Shown: piece by piece, positions 1 to 5,555 of the stretch
Layout of the letters: every line of letters begins with the position of its first letter
Numbering within the stretch: the first letter of the stretch is position 1
Assembly (NCBI GenBank): GCA_016210895.1
Contig: JACQTG010000112.1
Location: 1-6,232, forward strand
DNA: 6,232 nucleotides
Source: Acidobacteriota bacterium
GTDB lineage: Bacteria > Acidobacteriota > Terriglobia > Acidoferrales > 2-02-FULL-67-57
Direction of reading: 5' to 3'
The notes under the pieces: generated by a model
Seen by the model: the letters and a program-made list of their open reading frames with translations, nothing else
What the model was told of the DNA's origin: nothing
Databases searched by the model: none
Program-made: the position numbers and the translations under genes

Positions 1-882
1 ACCCGGCCCGCCGCCCCCGTGCGGGGTGGAGAACGTCTTGTGCAGATTCAGGTGGACGATGTCCACGCCGAAGTCGCCGGGGCGGGTGATGCCGGCGAGC
101 GCGTTCATATTGGCCCCGTCCATATAGAGCACGCCGCCGCGCTCGTGGACGATTTCGGCGATCTCCCCGATCTTTTCTTCGAAGATGCCGAGCGTGTTGG
201 GGTTGGTAATCATCAGCGCGGCGACCTCGTCGGTCATCAACTGCCGCAGCGAGTCGAGGTCTACCTGGCCGAGTCGGTTCGACTTGACAGCGGCGACGCG
301 GTAGCCGGCCATGGCGGCGGTGGCAGGGTTGGTGCCGTGGGCCGAGTCAGGCACGAGCACGAGCCGGCGCGGGTAGCCCTTCGAGGCCAGATAGGCGCGC
401 ACCATCAGAATGCCGGTCAGCTCGCCGTGCGCCCCGGCGGCAGGCTGGAGCGTGATCGCATCCATCCCGGTGATTTCGAGCAGGCAGCGCTCGAGCTCCC
501 GCAGAATCCGCAGGCAGCCCTGGGCATATTCCACCGGCTGGTAGGGATGCTCACCGGCGATGCCCTCGAGCCGCGCCACGGCTTCGTTGATGCGCGGGTT
601 GTACTTCATCGTGCACGAGCCCAGCGGGTACATCCCCGTGTCCACCCCGTAGTTCCAGGAGGAGAGGCGCGTGAAGTGGCGAATGATTTCGATTTCGCTC
701 ACTTCGGGGAAGCCCGCGATCTCCGCCCGCACAAACTGCGCGCCGAGAACCTGCTCGGCGTTGACTGCCGGAACATCCAGCGGGGGCAGGGCGTAGGCGT
801 GCTTGCCGGGCGAAGACTTCTCAAAGATGAGCCTTTCACCCGGGCTGATGTGCGTGCGCGCTTTGGGTGAGGTATCGCCCAT
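1..882 (-). CDS. gcvPB: Glycine dehydrogenase (decarboxylating) subunit 2, C-terminally truncated by the window edge
   Basis: This is the PLP-bearing half of the split P-protein, which decarboxylates glycine and transfers the aminomethyl group to lipoylated GcvH in the cytoplasm. The visible 294 residues start [20 protein letters not shown]. They contain the family signature [20 protein letters not shown] near residues 70-90, a QPAAGAHGE segment, [16 protein letters not shown], and [12 protein letters not shown]. The reading ends exactly at the edge in [17 protein letters not shown], where Lys282 is the expected Schiff-base lysine. Subunit 2 proteins are usually about 480-500 residues, so roughly 190 C-terminal residues lie outside the window; there is no stop codon or break inside it. 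The ATG follows the gcvPA stop by one base (TGA-A-ATG), with only a weak GAGAG upstream (892-896), so translation is probably coupled to gcvPA. Identification is secure from the motifs and gene order. Confidence 0.96.
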   Translation of the reverse strand, partial: MGDTSPKARTHISPGERLIFEKSSPGKHAYALPPLDVPAVNAEQVLGAQFVRAEIAGFPEVSEIEIIRHFTRLSSWNYGVDTGMYPLGSCTMKYNPRINEAVARLEGIAGEHPYQPVEYAQGCLRILRELERCLLEITGMDAITLQPAAGAHGELTGILMVRAYLASKGYPRRLVLVPDSAHGTNPATAAMAGYRVAAVKSNRLGQVDLDSLRQLMTDEVAALMITNPNTLGIFEEKIGEIAEIVHERGGVLYMDGANMNALAGITRPGDFGVDIVHLNLHKTFSTPHGGGGPG

Positions 883-883
883 T

Positions 884-2251
884 TCAGGAAACTCTCGCCG
901 CGACCCGGCTTGGCTGGCGGCATGCCGCACGCAGAGCGGCAACCAGGCGGTCAATGTCGCCGCGCGCGTGCGTTTCCGTGACGCAAACGAGCAGGGCGTT
1001 TTTCAATTCTGGATAGAAACGCTCGAGCTCCACGCCAGCAAGTATTTTCTCCTCGCTGAGTTTCCGCACCAGCGGGCCCACATCGCCGGGAAGCTGCAGT
1101 GTGAACTCGTTGAAGAAGGGCGCAGAGAAGGCAAGTCGCGCGCCGGGGATCTTGCCCAGCTCCATGGCGGCATAGTGGGCCTTGGCCAGATTCTGCTCGG
1201 CCACCGCGCGCATTCCCTGCTTGCCGTAAACGCTCATGAAGATCGTGGCCATCAGGGCGCAGAGAGCCTGATTCGTACAGATGTTCGAGGTCGCCTTCTC
1301 GCGGCGGATGTGCTGCTCGCGCGTGGCCAGCGTGAGCACAAAGCCGCGCTGGCCGTCGGCATCGGTCGTCTGCCCGGCCAGGCGGCCCGGCAGGCTGCGG
1401 ACGTAGCGCTCCTTGGTGGCCAGCGCACCCACGTAGGGACCCCCGTAGCTGACAGGCACGCCCAGCGGCTGGCACTCGAGCGCCACGATGTGGGCTTCCG
1501 TCGGCGGGCGCACCAGCCCGAGCGACACCGGCTCGTTGACCACGGTGATGAGCAAAGCGCCGTGGCGCTCGCACTGCGCCGCCAGCGCCGCTACGTCTTC
1601 GAGGCAGCCGAAGAAGTTCGGCGACTGTATGGCCACTGCCGCCGTCTGGTCGTTGAGCTTGTGCAGCAGGGCTTCGGTATCCACTTGGCCGCTGGGCCGG
1701 TAGGGAAGCTCTTCCACTTCAAGCTGCTGGCCGGCAGCGTAGGTGGCAAGCACCTGGCGGTACTCGGGGTGAACGGAACGCGCCACCAGCACGCGGGTGC
1801 GGTTGGTGATGCGCACGGCCATGATGACCGCCTCCGGCAGGGCGGTCGAGCCGTCGTAGAGTGAGGCGTTCGAGACTTCCTGCCCGGTCAACTGGCAGAC
1901 AAGCGTCTGGAACTCGAAAATCGCCTGTAGCGTGCCCTGGCTGATTTCCGGCTGATAGGGGGTGTAGGCGGTGAAGAATTCCCCACGCGAGGCCAGGGCA
2001 TCAATCACCACCGGGCGAAAGTGCGGGTAGGCACCGGCGCCGAGAAAACGCAGGAAGCCGGCGGCATTTTCTGCCGCGCGGGCGTAGAAGAAATCGAGAA
2101 TCTCCGGCTCCGAGAGCGGACCGGGTACACCAAGCCGACGCTTGAGCCGGAACCGTCCCGGAATCGAAGCAAACAGGTCCTCGGTGGAAGCCGCCCCGAT
2201 GCGGGCCAGCATGGCCCGGCGCTCGGCGTCCGATTTGGGCAAGTAGCGCAT
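884..2251 (-). CDS. gcvPA: Glycine dehydrogenase (decarboxylating) subunit 1
   Basis: This is the N-terminal-type half of the split P-protein, which forms a heterotetramer with GcvPB for glycine decarboxylation. The 455 residues match the usual size of subunit 1 (about 440-450). Visible signatures are [14 protein letters not shown] at the N-terminus, [18 protein letters not shown] (92-109), [14 protein letters not shown] (128-141), [15 protein letters not shown] (261-275), PGRLAGQT (288-295) and [20 protein letters not shown] (311-330). PLP is bound by the partner subunit, so the missing lysine motif is expected. The stretch before QPLG reads ALEC, where the family usually has a GDGQ/GDAQ-like sequence; this may be lineage variation. 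The ATG overlaps the gcvH stop by one base (TGATG), and the likely ribosome site GAGAG (2255-2259) lies in a small hairpin, which points to translational coupling. Confidence 0.96.
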   Translation of the reverse strand: MRYLPKSDAERRAMLARIGAASTEDLFASIPGRFRLKRRLGVPGPLSEPEILDFFYARAAENAAGFLRFLGAGAYPHFRPVVIDALASRGEFFTAYTPYQPEISQGTLQAIFEFQTLVCQLTGQEVSNASLYDGSTALPEAVIMAVRITNRTRVLVARSVHPEYRQVLATYAAGQQLEVEELPYRPSGQVDTEALLHKLNDQTAAVAIQSPNFFGCLEDVAALAAQCERHGALLITVVNEPVSLGLVRPPTEAHIVALECQPLGVPVSYGGPYVGALATKERYVRSLPGRLAGQTTDADGQRGFVLTLATREQHIRREKATSNICTNQALCALMATIFMSVYGKQGMRAVAEQNLAKAHYAAMELGKIPGARLAFSAPFFNEFTLQLPGDVGPLVRKLSEEKILAGVELERFYPELKNALLVCVTETHARGDIDRLVAALRAACRQPSRVAARVS

Positions 2252-2643
2252 CAGCTCTCAGCTTCCGCTGAGCGAGTGAAGGCTTCGTACTGTTCCGCCG
2301 TCATCAGGCTCCCCACTTCTGCGGGGTCGTCCACTTGGATCTTGATCAGCCAGGCGGCGTCGTGGGGCTGCTGGTTGAGCAGGGCGGGATTGTCGTTGAG
2401 TCCGGCGTTGACCTCTTCCACCGTGCCGGACACCGGGCAGTAGATCTCCGAGACCGCCTTCACTGACTCCACGGTTCCGAACGGATCCATCGTGGCGAAA
2501 TGGGCGCCGGGCTTGGGCAACTCGACAAAGACGATGTCGCCCAACTGCTCTTGGGCGTAGTGCGTGATGCCGATGGTGGCGCGCCGGCCGTCGAGCTTGA
2601 TCCATTCGTGCTCGCGCGTGTAGCGGTACTCTTTAGAATACAT
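2251..2643 (-). CDS. gcvH: Glycine cleavage system H protein (lipoyl carrier)
   Basis: GcvH carries the aminomethyl group on a lipoyl-lysine arm between the P-, T- and L-proteins in the cytoplasm. The 130-residue product has the usual family length. It starts MYSKEYRYTREHEWIKLDG, the typical N-terminus with the YTxEHEW motif. It then shows GITHYAQEQLGDIVFVELP (25-43) and the lipoylation hairpin GTVESVKAVSEIYCPVSG, in which Lys62 is the modified lysine. The C-terminal part contains VNAGLNDNPALLNQ and the WLIKI strand. The ATG at 2643 is supported by a GGAGAG ribosome site five bases upstream (2649-2654) and by alignment with the family N-terminus. gcvT ends 21 bases upstream, and gcvPA begins inside the gcvH stop codon. 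The last codons encode FTRSAEAES and also form a small stem-loop near the gcvPA start. Confidence 0.98.
   Translation of the reverse strand: MYSKEYRYTREHEWIKLDGRRATIGITHYAQEQLGDIVFVELPKPGAHFATMDPFGTVESVKAVSEIYCPVSGTVEEVNAGLNDNPALLNQQPHDAAWLIKIQVDDPAEVGSLMTAEQYEAFTRSAEAES
2257..2272 (-). promoter_or_regulatory. Hairpin over the gcvPA ribosome site at the gcvH/gcvPA junction
   Basis: In the minus-strand RNA sense the sequence is CTCAGC-GGAA-GCTGAG, a perfect 6-bp stem closed by a GNRA-type GGAA tetraloop. It lies in the last codons of gcvH. Its 3' arm overlaps the GAGAG (2255-2259) that is the only plausible ribosome site for gcvPA. A ribosome finishing gcvH would open it, so it could couple gcvPA translation to gcvH. 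The structure is read directly from the sequence; the regulatory role is inferred. Confidence 0.35.
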
Positions 2644-2648
2644 CAGAA

Positions 2649-2654
2649 CTCTCC
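2649..2654 (-). promoter_or_regulatory. Ribosome binding site of gcvH
   Basis: The minus strand reads GGAGAG followed by five bases (TTCTG) and the ATG of gcvH. It lies in the 21-base gap after the gcvT stop and is the clearest ribosome site among gcvH, gcvPA and gcvPB. This fits GcvH being made by independent initiation, possibly in excess of its partners; the last point is inference. Confidence 0.75.
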
Positions 2655-2664
2655 GGGAAAGACT

Positions 2665-3774
2665 TCACTTTGGCCGCTTGTAGAAGGGAGTGGGCACGAT
2701 CTCGGCTGCCAGCCTGCGGCTGCGAATCTGAATCCCGATACGCGTGCCCACGGCGCTGGCGCGAACAGGAAGGTAAGCTAAGCCCACGTTCTTCTTGAGC
2801 CAGGGGGCGTAGGAGCCGCTGGTGACACGGCCGCAGGTCTGGTCCGCGACCAGCACAGGATAGCCGTCGCGGGCGATGCCCGGCTCACGCATTTCAAAGC
2901 CAATCAGGATGCGGTCAATTCCTTTTCCCTTTTGGGCGCGCAGAGCGTCGCGTCCGATGAACTCACCCTTGTCGAGCTTGCAGATCCAATCGAGTTTGGC
3001 CTCCCAGACGGTGGTGGTGTCGTCAATTTCGTGGCCGTAGAGCGCGTAGCCGGCTTCCAGGCGCAGAGTGTTGCGGGCCCCGAGGCCGCACGGCTGGAGC
3101 CCGTGTGCTGTGCCGGCTTCGAGCAAGGCGTTCCACAGGTGTTCCGACTCTGCCGGGTCGAAGTAAAGCTCGAACCCGTCCTCGCCGGTGTAGCCCGTGC
3201 GGGCAACCAGGCAATCGACACCCACAACTTTGCCGAAGGCAAAGCGGTAGGTACGGATTGTAGCCAAGTCAAGCGGCGTGAGGGTTTCGAGGATGGCGGC
3301 GGCGCGAGGTCCCTGCAGGGCGAGCTGGGTGTAGAGGTCGCTCGAGTTTTCCACCGTGGCCTCGAAGCGGTTGTGGGCGCGAATCCACTCGAAGTCTTTT
3401 TCCCGATTGGCGGCGTTGACACAGAGAAAGTAGTGCTGGTCGGCCAGCTTGTGCACCACGATGTCGTCTACAAAGGTACCCTCGGACCGGAGGAGGGCCG
3501 AGTACTGCGCCTGGCCAACGGCCAAGCGGCCGGCGTCGTTCGCGGTGACGTACTGGACCAGGCTGAGCGCCTCCCGCCCGCGGATTTCAATCTCGCCCAT
3601 ATGGCTGACGTCGAACAGGCCAGCGGCGCTGCGGACAGCGAGGTGCTCTTCGATGATGCCGTGGTAGTCGACCGGCATATCAAAACCGCCGAAGCCAGTC
3701 ATACGCGCGCCGAGGGCGCGGTGCGTTGCGTTCAAGGCGGTCTTCCGGAGGGTGGTTTGGGTGTCAATGGTCAA
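2665..3774 (-). CDS. gcvT: Aminomethyltransferase (glycine cleavage T protein), TTG start
   Basis: GcvT releases ammonia from aminomethyl-lipoyl GcvH and transfers the one-carbon unit to tetrahydrofolate, giving 5,10-methylene-THF. Starting from TTG at 3774 the product is 369 residues, matching the family (about 360-370). Visible signatures are FGGFDMPVDY (28-37), the AGLFDVSHMGEIEIRG block (51-66), TANDAGRL, and GTFVDDIVV (99-107) with the Asp pair that includes the catalytic aspartate. ARTGYTGEDGFELYF follows in the middle. The C-terminal domain has REPGIARDGYPVL, GRVTSGSYAPWLKKNVGLAYLP and the FYKRPK end. The frame stays open upstream to about 4092, but that part lacks family similarity and lies opposite another gene. 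The TTG has a GAGGA ribosome site six bases upstream and places the LRKTALNATHRALGARM segment where other T-proteins begin. It is the first gene of the gcv operon, about 25 bases after the predicted transcription start. Confidence 0.96.
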   Translation of the reverse strand: MTIDTQTTLRKTALNATHRALGARMTGFGGFDMPVDYHGIIEEHLAVRSAAGLFDVSHMGEIEIRGREALSLVQYVTANDAGRLAVGQAQYSALLRSEGTFVDDIVVHKLADQHYFLCVNAANREKDFEWIRAHNRFEATVENSSDLYTQLALQGPRAAAILETLTPLDLATIRTYRFAFGKVVGVDCLVARTGYTGEDGFELYFDPAESEHLWNALLEAGTAHGLQPCGLGARNTLRLEAGYALYGHEIDDTTTVWEAKLDWICKLDKGEFIGRDALRAQKGKGIDRILIGFEMREPGIARDGYPVLVADQTCGRVTSGSYAPWLKKNVGLAYLPVRASAVGTRIGIQIRSRRLAAEIVPTPFYKRPK

Positions 3775-3780
3775 GCGTGT

Positions 3781-3785
3781 TCCTC
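3781..3785 (-). promoter_or_regulatory. Ribosome binding site that fixes the TTG start of gcvT
   Basis: The minus strand reads GAGGA, then ACACGC (six bases), then TTG. No ATG or GTG lies in frame near the expected N-terminus, and the next in-frame ATG (GARM) would cut into the conserved N-terminal domain. This site is the main reason for choosing the TTG. Confidence 0.7.
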
Positions 3786-3804
3786 GGAGGCGTGAAGAGA
3801 CGGA

Positions 3805-3833
3805 AACGTAACACACGGCCCCAGGCGGGTCAA
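3805..3833 (-). promoter_or_regulatory. Sigma70-type promoter of the gcv operon
   Basis: On the minus strand a -35 box TTGACC (3828-3833) is followed by a 17-base spacer and a -10 box TACGTT (3805-3810), with a TGT extended -10 element just before it. Transcription would start near 3798, giving a leader of only about 25 bases before the gcvT TTG. That leaves no room for a glycine riboswitch in this transcript. The boxes are seen directly; promoter activity is inferred. Confidence 0.65.
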
Positions 3834-3840
3834 GGCACGG

Positions 3841-3848
3841 CGGCGCCG
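3841..3848. promoter_or_regulatory. Palindrome between the two divergent promoters, possible operator
   Basis: CGGCGCCG is a perfect 8-base palindrome lying between the two outward-facing -35 boxes (3828-3833 and 3860-3865), close to the midpoint. The position would suit a regulator of both directions. In GC-rich DNA an 8-base palindrome of this kind is not rare, so this is only a candidate. Confidence 0.2.
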
Positions 3849-3859
3849 AGAGTTTTCGG

Positions 3860-3888
3860 TTGTCGCTTCCAGTCGGGCTCGATATAGT
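3860..3888 (+). promoter_or_regulatory. Sigma70-type promoter of the small Cys-rich gene and the HATPase gene
   Basis: A -35 box TTGTCG (3860-3865) and a -10 box TATAGT (3883-3888, one mismatch to TATAAT) are separated by 17 bases. Transcription would start near 3895, leaving a leader of about 32 bases before the ATG at 3927. It is divergent from the gcv promoter. Activity is inferred from sequence only. Confidence 0.55.
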
Positions 3889-3914
3889 CATCGGAGCGCA
3901 GCGCCTGGCAGTCT

Positions 3915-3920
3915 GGAGGT
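3915..3920 (+). promoter_or_regulatory. Strong ribosome binding site of the small Cys-rich gene
   Basis: GGAGGT lies six bases (GAGAGA) before the ATG at 3927. It is the best Shine-Dalgarno match in the window and the main support for treating the 57-codon frame as a real gene. Confidence 0.75.
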
Positions 3921-3926
3921 GAGAGA

Positions 3927-4100
3927 ATGGCGTTTCTCTGCGCCCAATGCGACCTTCCGGAAAGCAAGTGCCAGTGCGAGCGCTACTGCATCCTCTGCCA
4001 GTCGCAGCACAATGTGCGGCTGGTGGGCGACGGACTTTACTATTGTCTCGACTGCCGGGAAGCCTGCGAGTACCGTACCGAGCAGGGCACAATCAGCTAG
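3927..4100 (+). CDS. Small nine-cysteine zinc-ribbon-like protein, function unknown
   Basis: This 57-residue protein starts MAFLCAQCDLPESKCQCERY and ends EYRTEQGTIS before a TAG stop. It has nine cysteines: CxxC (5, 8), CxC (15, 17), CxxC (21, 24), CxxC (40, 43) and Cys47. The pair C21-x2-C24 and C40-x2-C43, with 15 residues between, has the spacing of a zinc ribbon. The remaining cysteines could form a second metal site. There is no signal peptide or membrane segment, so it is probably cytoplasmic. Evidence that it is real: a strong GGAGGT ribosome site, a good upstream promoter, and a cysteine pattern that random frames rarely give. It is first in a plus-strand pair with the HATPase-like gene 58 bases downstream. 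I do not recognise a named family; a structural zinc protein, a redox or metal sensor, or a partner of the next gene are all possible. Confidence 0.8.
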   Translation: MAFLCAQCDLPESKCQCERYCILCQSQHNVRLVGDGLYYCLDCREACEYRTEQGTIS

Positions 4101-4158
4101 CCGTGGCCGCGCGTGGCAGAGCCCCTCGCCCAGTCCATTCTCACCCGCCTTCCGTGAT

Positions 4159-4560
4159 ATGCCGATGAACACAGAGCCGACTTCCGAATGCTTCCGTCTC
4201 GTCTTCTCTCCCGATCCGGGCCTTATCGGGGTGGTTCGCGGCGCGGTTCAGATGGTCGCCGAACAGAGTCAGTTCACCGAAGCTGAGGTGGTCAACGTGA
4301 GCCAGGCGGTCGAAGAAGCGCTGCGCCTGATCGTAGCCGAGCACCAGCGCGAGCGACCGGAAAAAACCGTGCAGGTGTCGGCAGAAATCTCTTCCGACCG
4401 GCTAGAAATAGTGGTGGAGAACAGCGCACTGGGTGGGTTGCTGGAGAGTTCGGCAGACATCTACCTGATGATGGGCGGAGTGGACCAGGTGGTGGAGGAA
4501 CGCACGGCTGCGGGTGGACATCGCGTGACCCTGGTGAAGCATCGGGCCGGCCGGGCTTAG
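4159..4560 (+). CDS. RsbW/SpoIIAB-like HATPase-fold protein with degenerate ATP-binding motifs
   Basis: The 133-residue product follows the outline of serine-kinase anti-sigma factors of the GHKL fold. It has an N-terminal strand and helix (FSPDPGLIGVVRGAVQMVAE, about 16-35), then FTEAEVVNVSQAVEEAL (39-55) where the N box should be. LEIVVEN (82-88), YLMMGGVDQVVEE (102-114) and GGHRVTLVKHR (119-129) follow, the last matching the family's C-terminal GGTxVxLvK strand. The nucleotide-binding residues look lost: the N-box Glu and Asn are Gln49 and Glu52, the G1 DxGxG is replaced by ENSALGG, and the second glycine motif is missing. It may bind a partner without ATPase or kinase activity. The start could be 4159 or 4165 (MPMN); neither has a clear ribosome site. 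It probably shares a transcript with the Cys-rich gene. The fold is fairly secure; the partner and role are unknown. Confidence 0.75.
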   Translation: MPMNTEPTSECFRLVFSPDPGLIGVVRGAVQMVAEQSQFTEAEVVNVSQAVEEALRLIVAEHQRERPEKTVQVSAEISSDRLEIVVENSALGGLLESSADIYLMMGGVDQVVEERTAAGGHRVTLVKHRAGRA

Positions 4561-4567
4561 CCGGCCG
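4548..4567. terminator. GC-rich hairpin between convergent genes, possible bidirectional terminator
   Basis: CGGCCGG (4548-4554) and CCGGCCG (4561-4567) form a perfect 7-bp stem with a 6-base loop (GCTTAG) that includes the end of the HATPase-like gene. It lies at the 17-base convergent gap between two gene ends. No T-run follows on either strand, so it is not a classic intrinsic terminator. The decamer CCGGCCGGGC occurs at 4547-4556 and again at 4592-4601, offering alternative pairings. Confidence 0.35.
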
Positions 4568-4577
4568 AGGACTCGCG

Positions 4578-5552
4578 CTACGAGAACAGGACCGGCCGGG
4601 CCAACAGCTTCTCCAGTTCTTCTTCCCCGATGGTGAGGCGGACCTGCAGGCGGTCGCCCGCCGTGTTCACTTCGCTGCTTTCCAGGACGCGACTCAGAGC
4701 CGGATTCTCCTCCCGCAGGCGCCAGCTTTGCACAAAGAGCCCGGTCTGCACCAGCAGGGAGAAAGTTTGCGCGTCGAGCGCACTCTCACAGCCCGCCTGG
4801 AAGTCAATCCGCATCTCCCGCCCGAGTTGAATCTGCAGACTGGAATGGCGGAAACGCCCGGCCACCCGGGAAAAGTCCTCGAAGCGGGCGGCTTCGGGTA
4901 CGACTTGGGCAAGCGTGTAGCGAGTATACTGCTCGTCAAAGATGGCCCAGATGGGCGCGCGGCCGTTGACTTCGTCGAGCCGGCCGAGCATATCCTGATT
5001 GCGAATCAAGCTGTCGTGGGCGCCATAGCGGGTTTCAAGCAGCAGCGCCAGGCTCGCGCGTGTTCCGAATACGGCCGTGGAGGCGTCCAAAAAAGAGAAG
5101 AACAGATCGCCGCCCCCGACTCCGCTGCCAAAGGGAAACAAGGTCTGGCCGCGATAGGCGTCAATGGGAAGCTTCTGCTGGAGAAAAAATCGTTCAACGC
5201 GTTCGGGGGCAAAGTTCCCTTCAGCCAAGCCGATCAGGCGTTCCCCCTCGTCTCCCAGCGGAGGAACAAACACCCAGGCCAGCCAGTCAATATCCTGATC
5301 CAGATTCATTCCCATTGAACCAAGGAAACTGGTGAAGTGGCTGAAGCGCTGGGGCAGGAGTTGCGCCTTAAGCCTGTCGTAGTGGGGCGAGCGACGCGCT
5401 TCCTTGAGGTCAAGGTAGACGAGCTGGCCAGTCTCGGCTGGCAGCAAGTAGAGCACGTCCGAGCGCAGAGAACCAGCCCGGAGCGGGGCAACGGAGACCA
5501 AGGCCGTGACGAGCCCGACGGCACAGCTAGCGATGACTCGACTCCGCATCAT
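4578..5552 (-). CDS. Secreted protein of unknown function
   Basis: The 324-residue product starts MMRSRVIASCAVGLVTALVS, a typical signal peptide with a basic start, a hydrophobic core and a likely cleavage after Ala26 (PLRA-GS). The mature part begins with LYLLPAETGQLVYLDLKEARRSPHYDRL (34-61). It continues with IDWLAWVFVPP (88-98), LIGLAEGNFAPERVERFF (106-123), a glycine-rich turn GSGVGGG (142-148) and FLDASTAVFGTRASLALLLETR (154-175). After this come GRAPIWAIFDEQYTRYTL (197-214) and a C-terminal region ending with LARPVLFS. Only one cysteine (255) remains after processing, and there is no further membrane segment, so it is probably periplasmic. The layout, strands carrying a 'protein as barrier' LPA-DL pattern followed by helices, recalls DUF3352-type exported proteins, but I cannot confirm this. 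It follows the DUF5666-like gene by three bases (TAG-AGA-ATG), implying co-translation. Confidence 0.85.
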   Translation of the reverse strand: MMRSRVIASCAVGLVTALVSVAPLRAGSLRSDVLYLLPAETGQLVYLDLKEARRSPHYDRLKAQLLPQRFSHFTSFLGSMGMNLDQDIDWLAWVFVPPLGDEGERLIGLAEGNFAPERVERFFLQQKLPIDAYRGQTLFPFGSGVGGGDLFFSFLDASTAVFGTRASLALLLETRYGAHDSLIRNQDMLGRLDEVNGRAPIWAIFDEQYTRYTLAQVVPEAARFEDFSRVAGRFRHSSLQIQLGREMRIDFQAGCESALDAQTFSLLVQTGLFVQSWRLREENPALSRVLESSEVNTAGDRLQVRLTIGEEELEKLLARPVLFS

Positions 5553-5555
5553 TCT

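Noticed and set aside
19..1864. Long plus-strand open frames opposite gcvPB and gcvPA
   Set aside because: They are antisense to secure genes, rich in Arg, His, Gly and Ala as expected of GC-rich shadow frames, and show no domain pattern.
2932..3795. 287-codon plus-strand frame opposite gcvT
   Set aside because: It is the complement reading of conserved gcvT codons, with no recognisable motif and no independent ribosome site.
3896..3904. GCGCAGCGC short inverted repeat in the leader of the Cys-rich gene
   Set aside because: A one-base loop cannot form a hairpin and the arms are only four bases; it is expected by chance in GC-rich DNA.
3775..3926. Glycine riboswitch in front of gcvT
   Set aside because: No tandem aptamer-like structure or conserved purine-rich core is visible, and the predicted leader is only about 25 bases.
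3775..4092. Upstream extension of the gcvT frame to an ATG near 4092
   Set aside because: The extra 106 residues have no T-protein similarity, run antisense through the Cys-rich gene and cross the gcv promoter; the TTG at 3774 has a ribosome site and the right N-terminus.
3919..4158. HATPase-like gene starting at the GTG at 3919
   Set aside because: The added 80 residues are a Ser/Ala/Arg-rich out-of-frame reading of the Cys-rich gene and do not belong to the HATPase domain.
4728..5318. 196-codon plus-strand frame opposite the secreted protein gene
   Set aside because: The minus-strand frame has a clear signal peptide and coherent strand/helix pattern; the plus-strand frame has neither.
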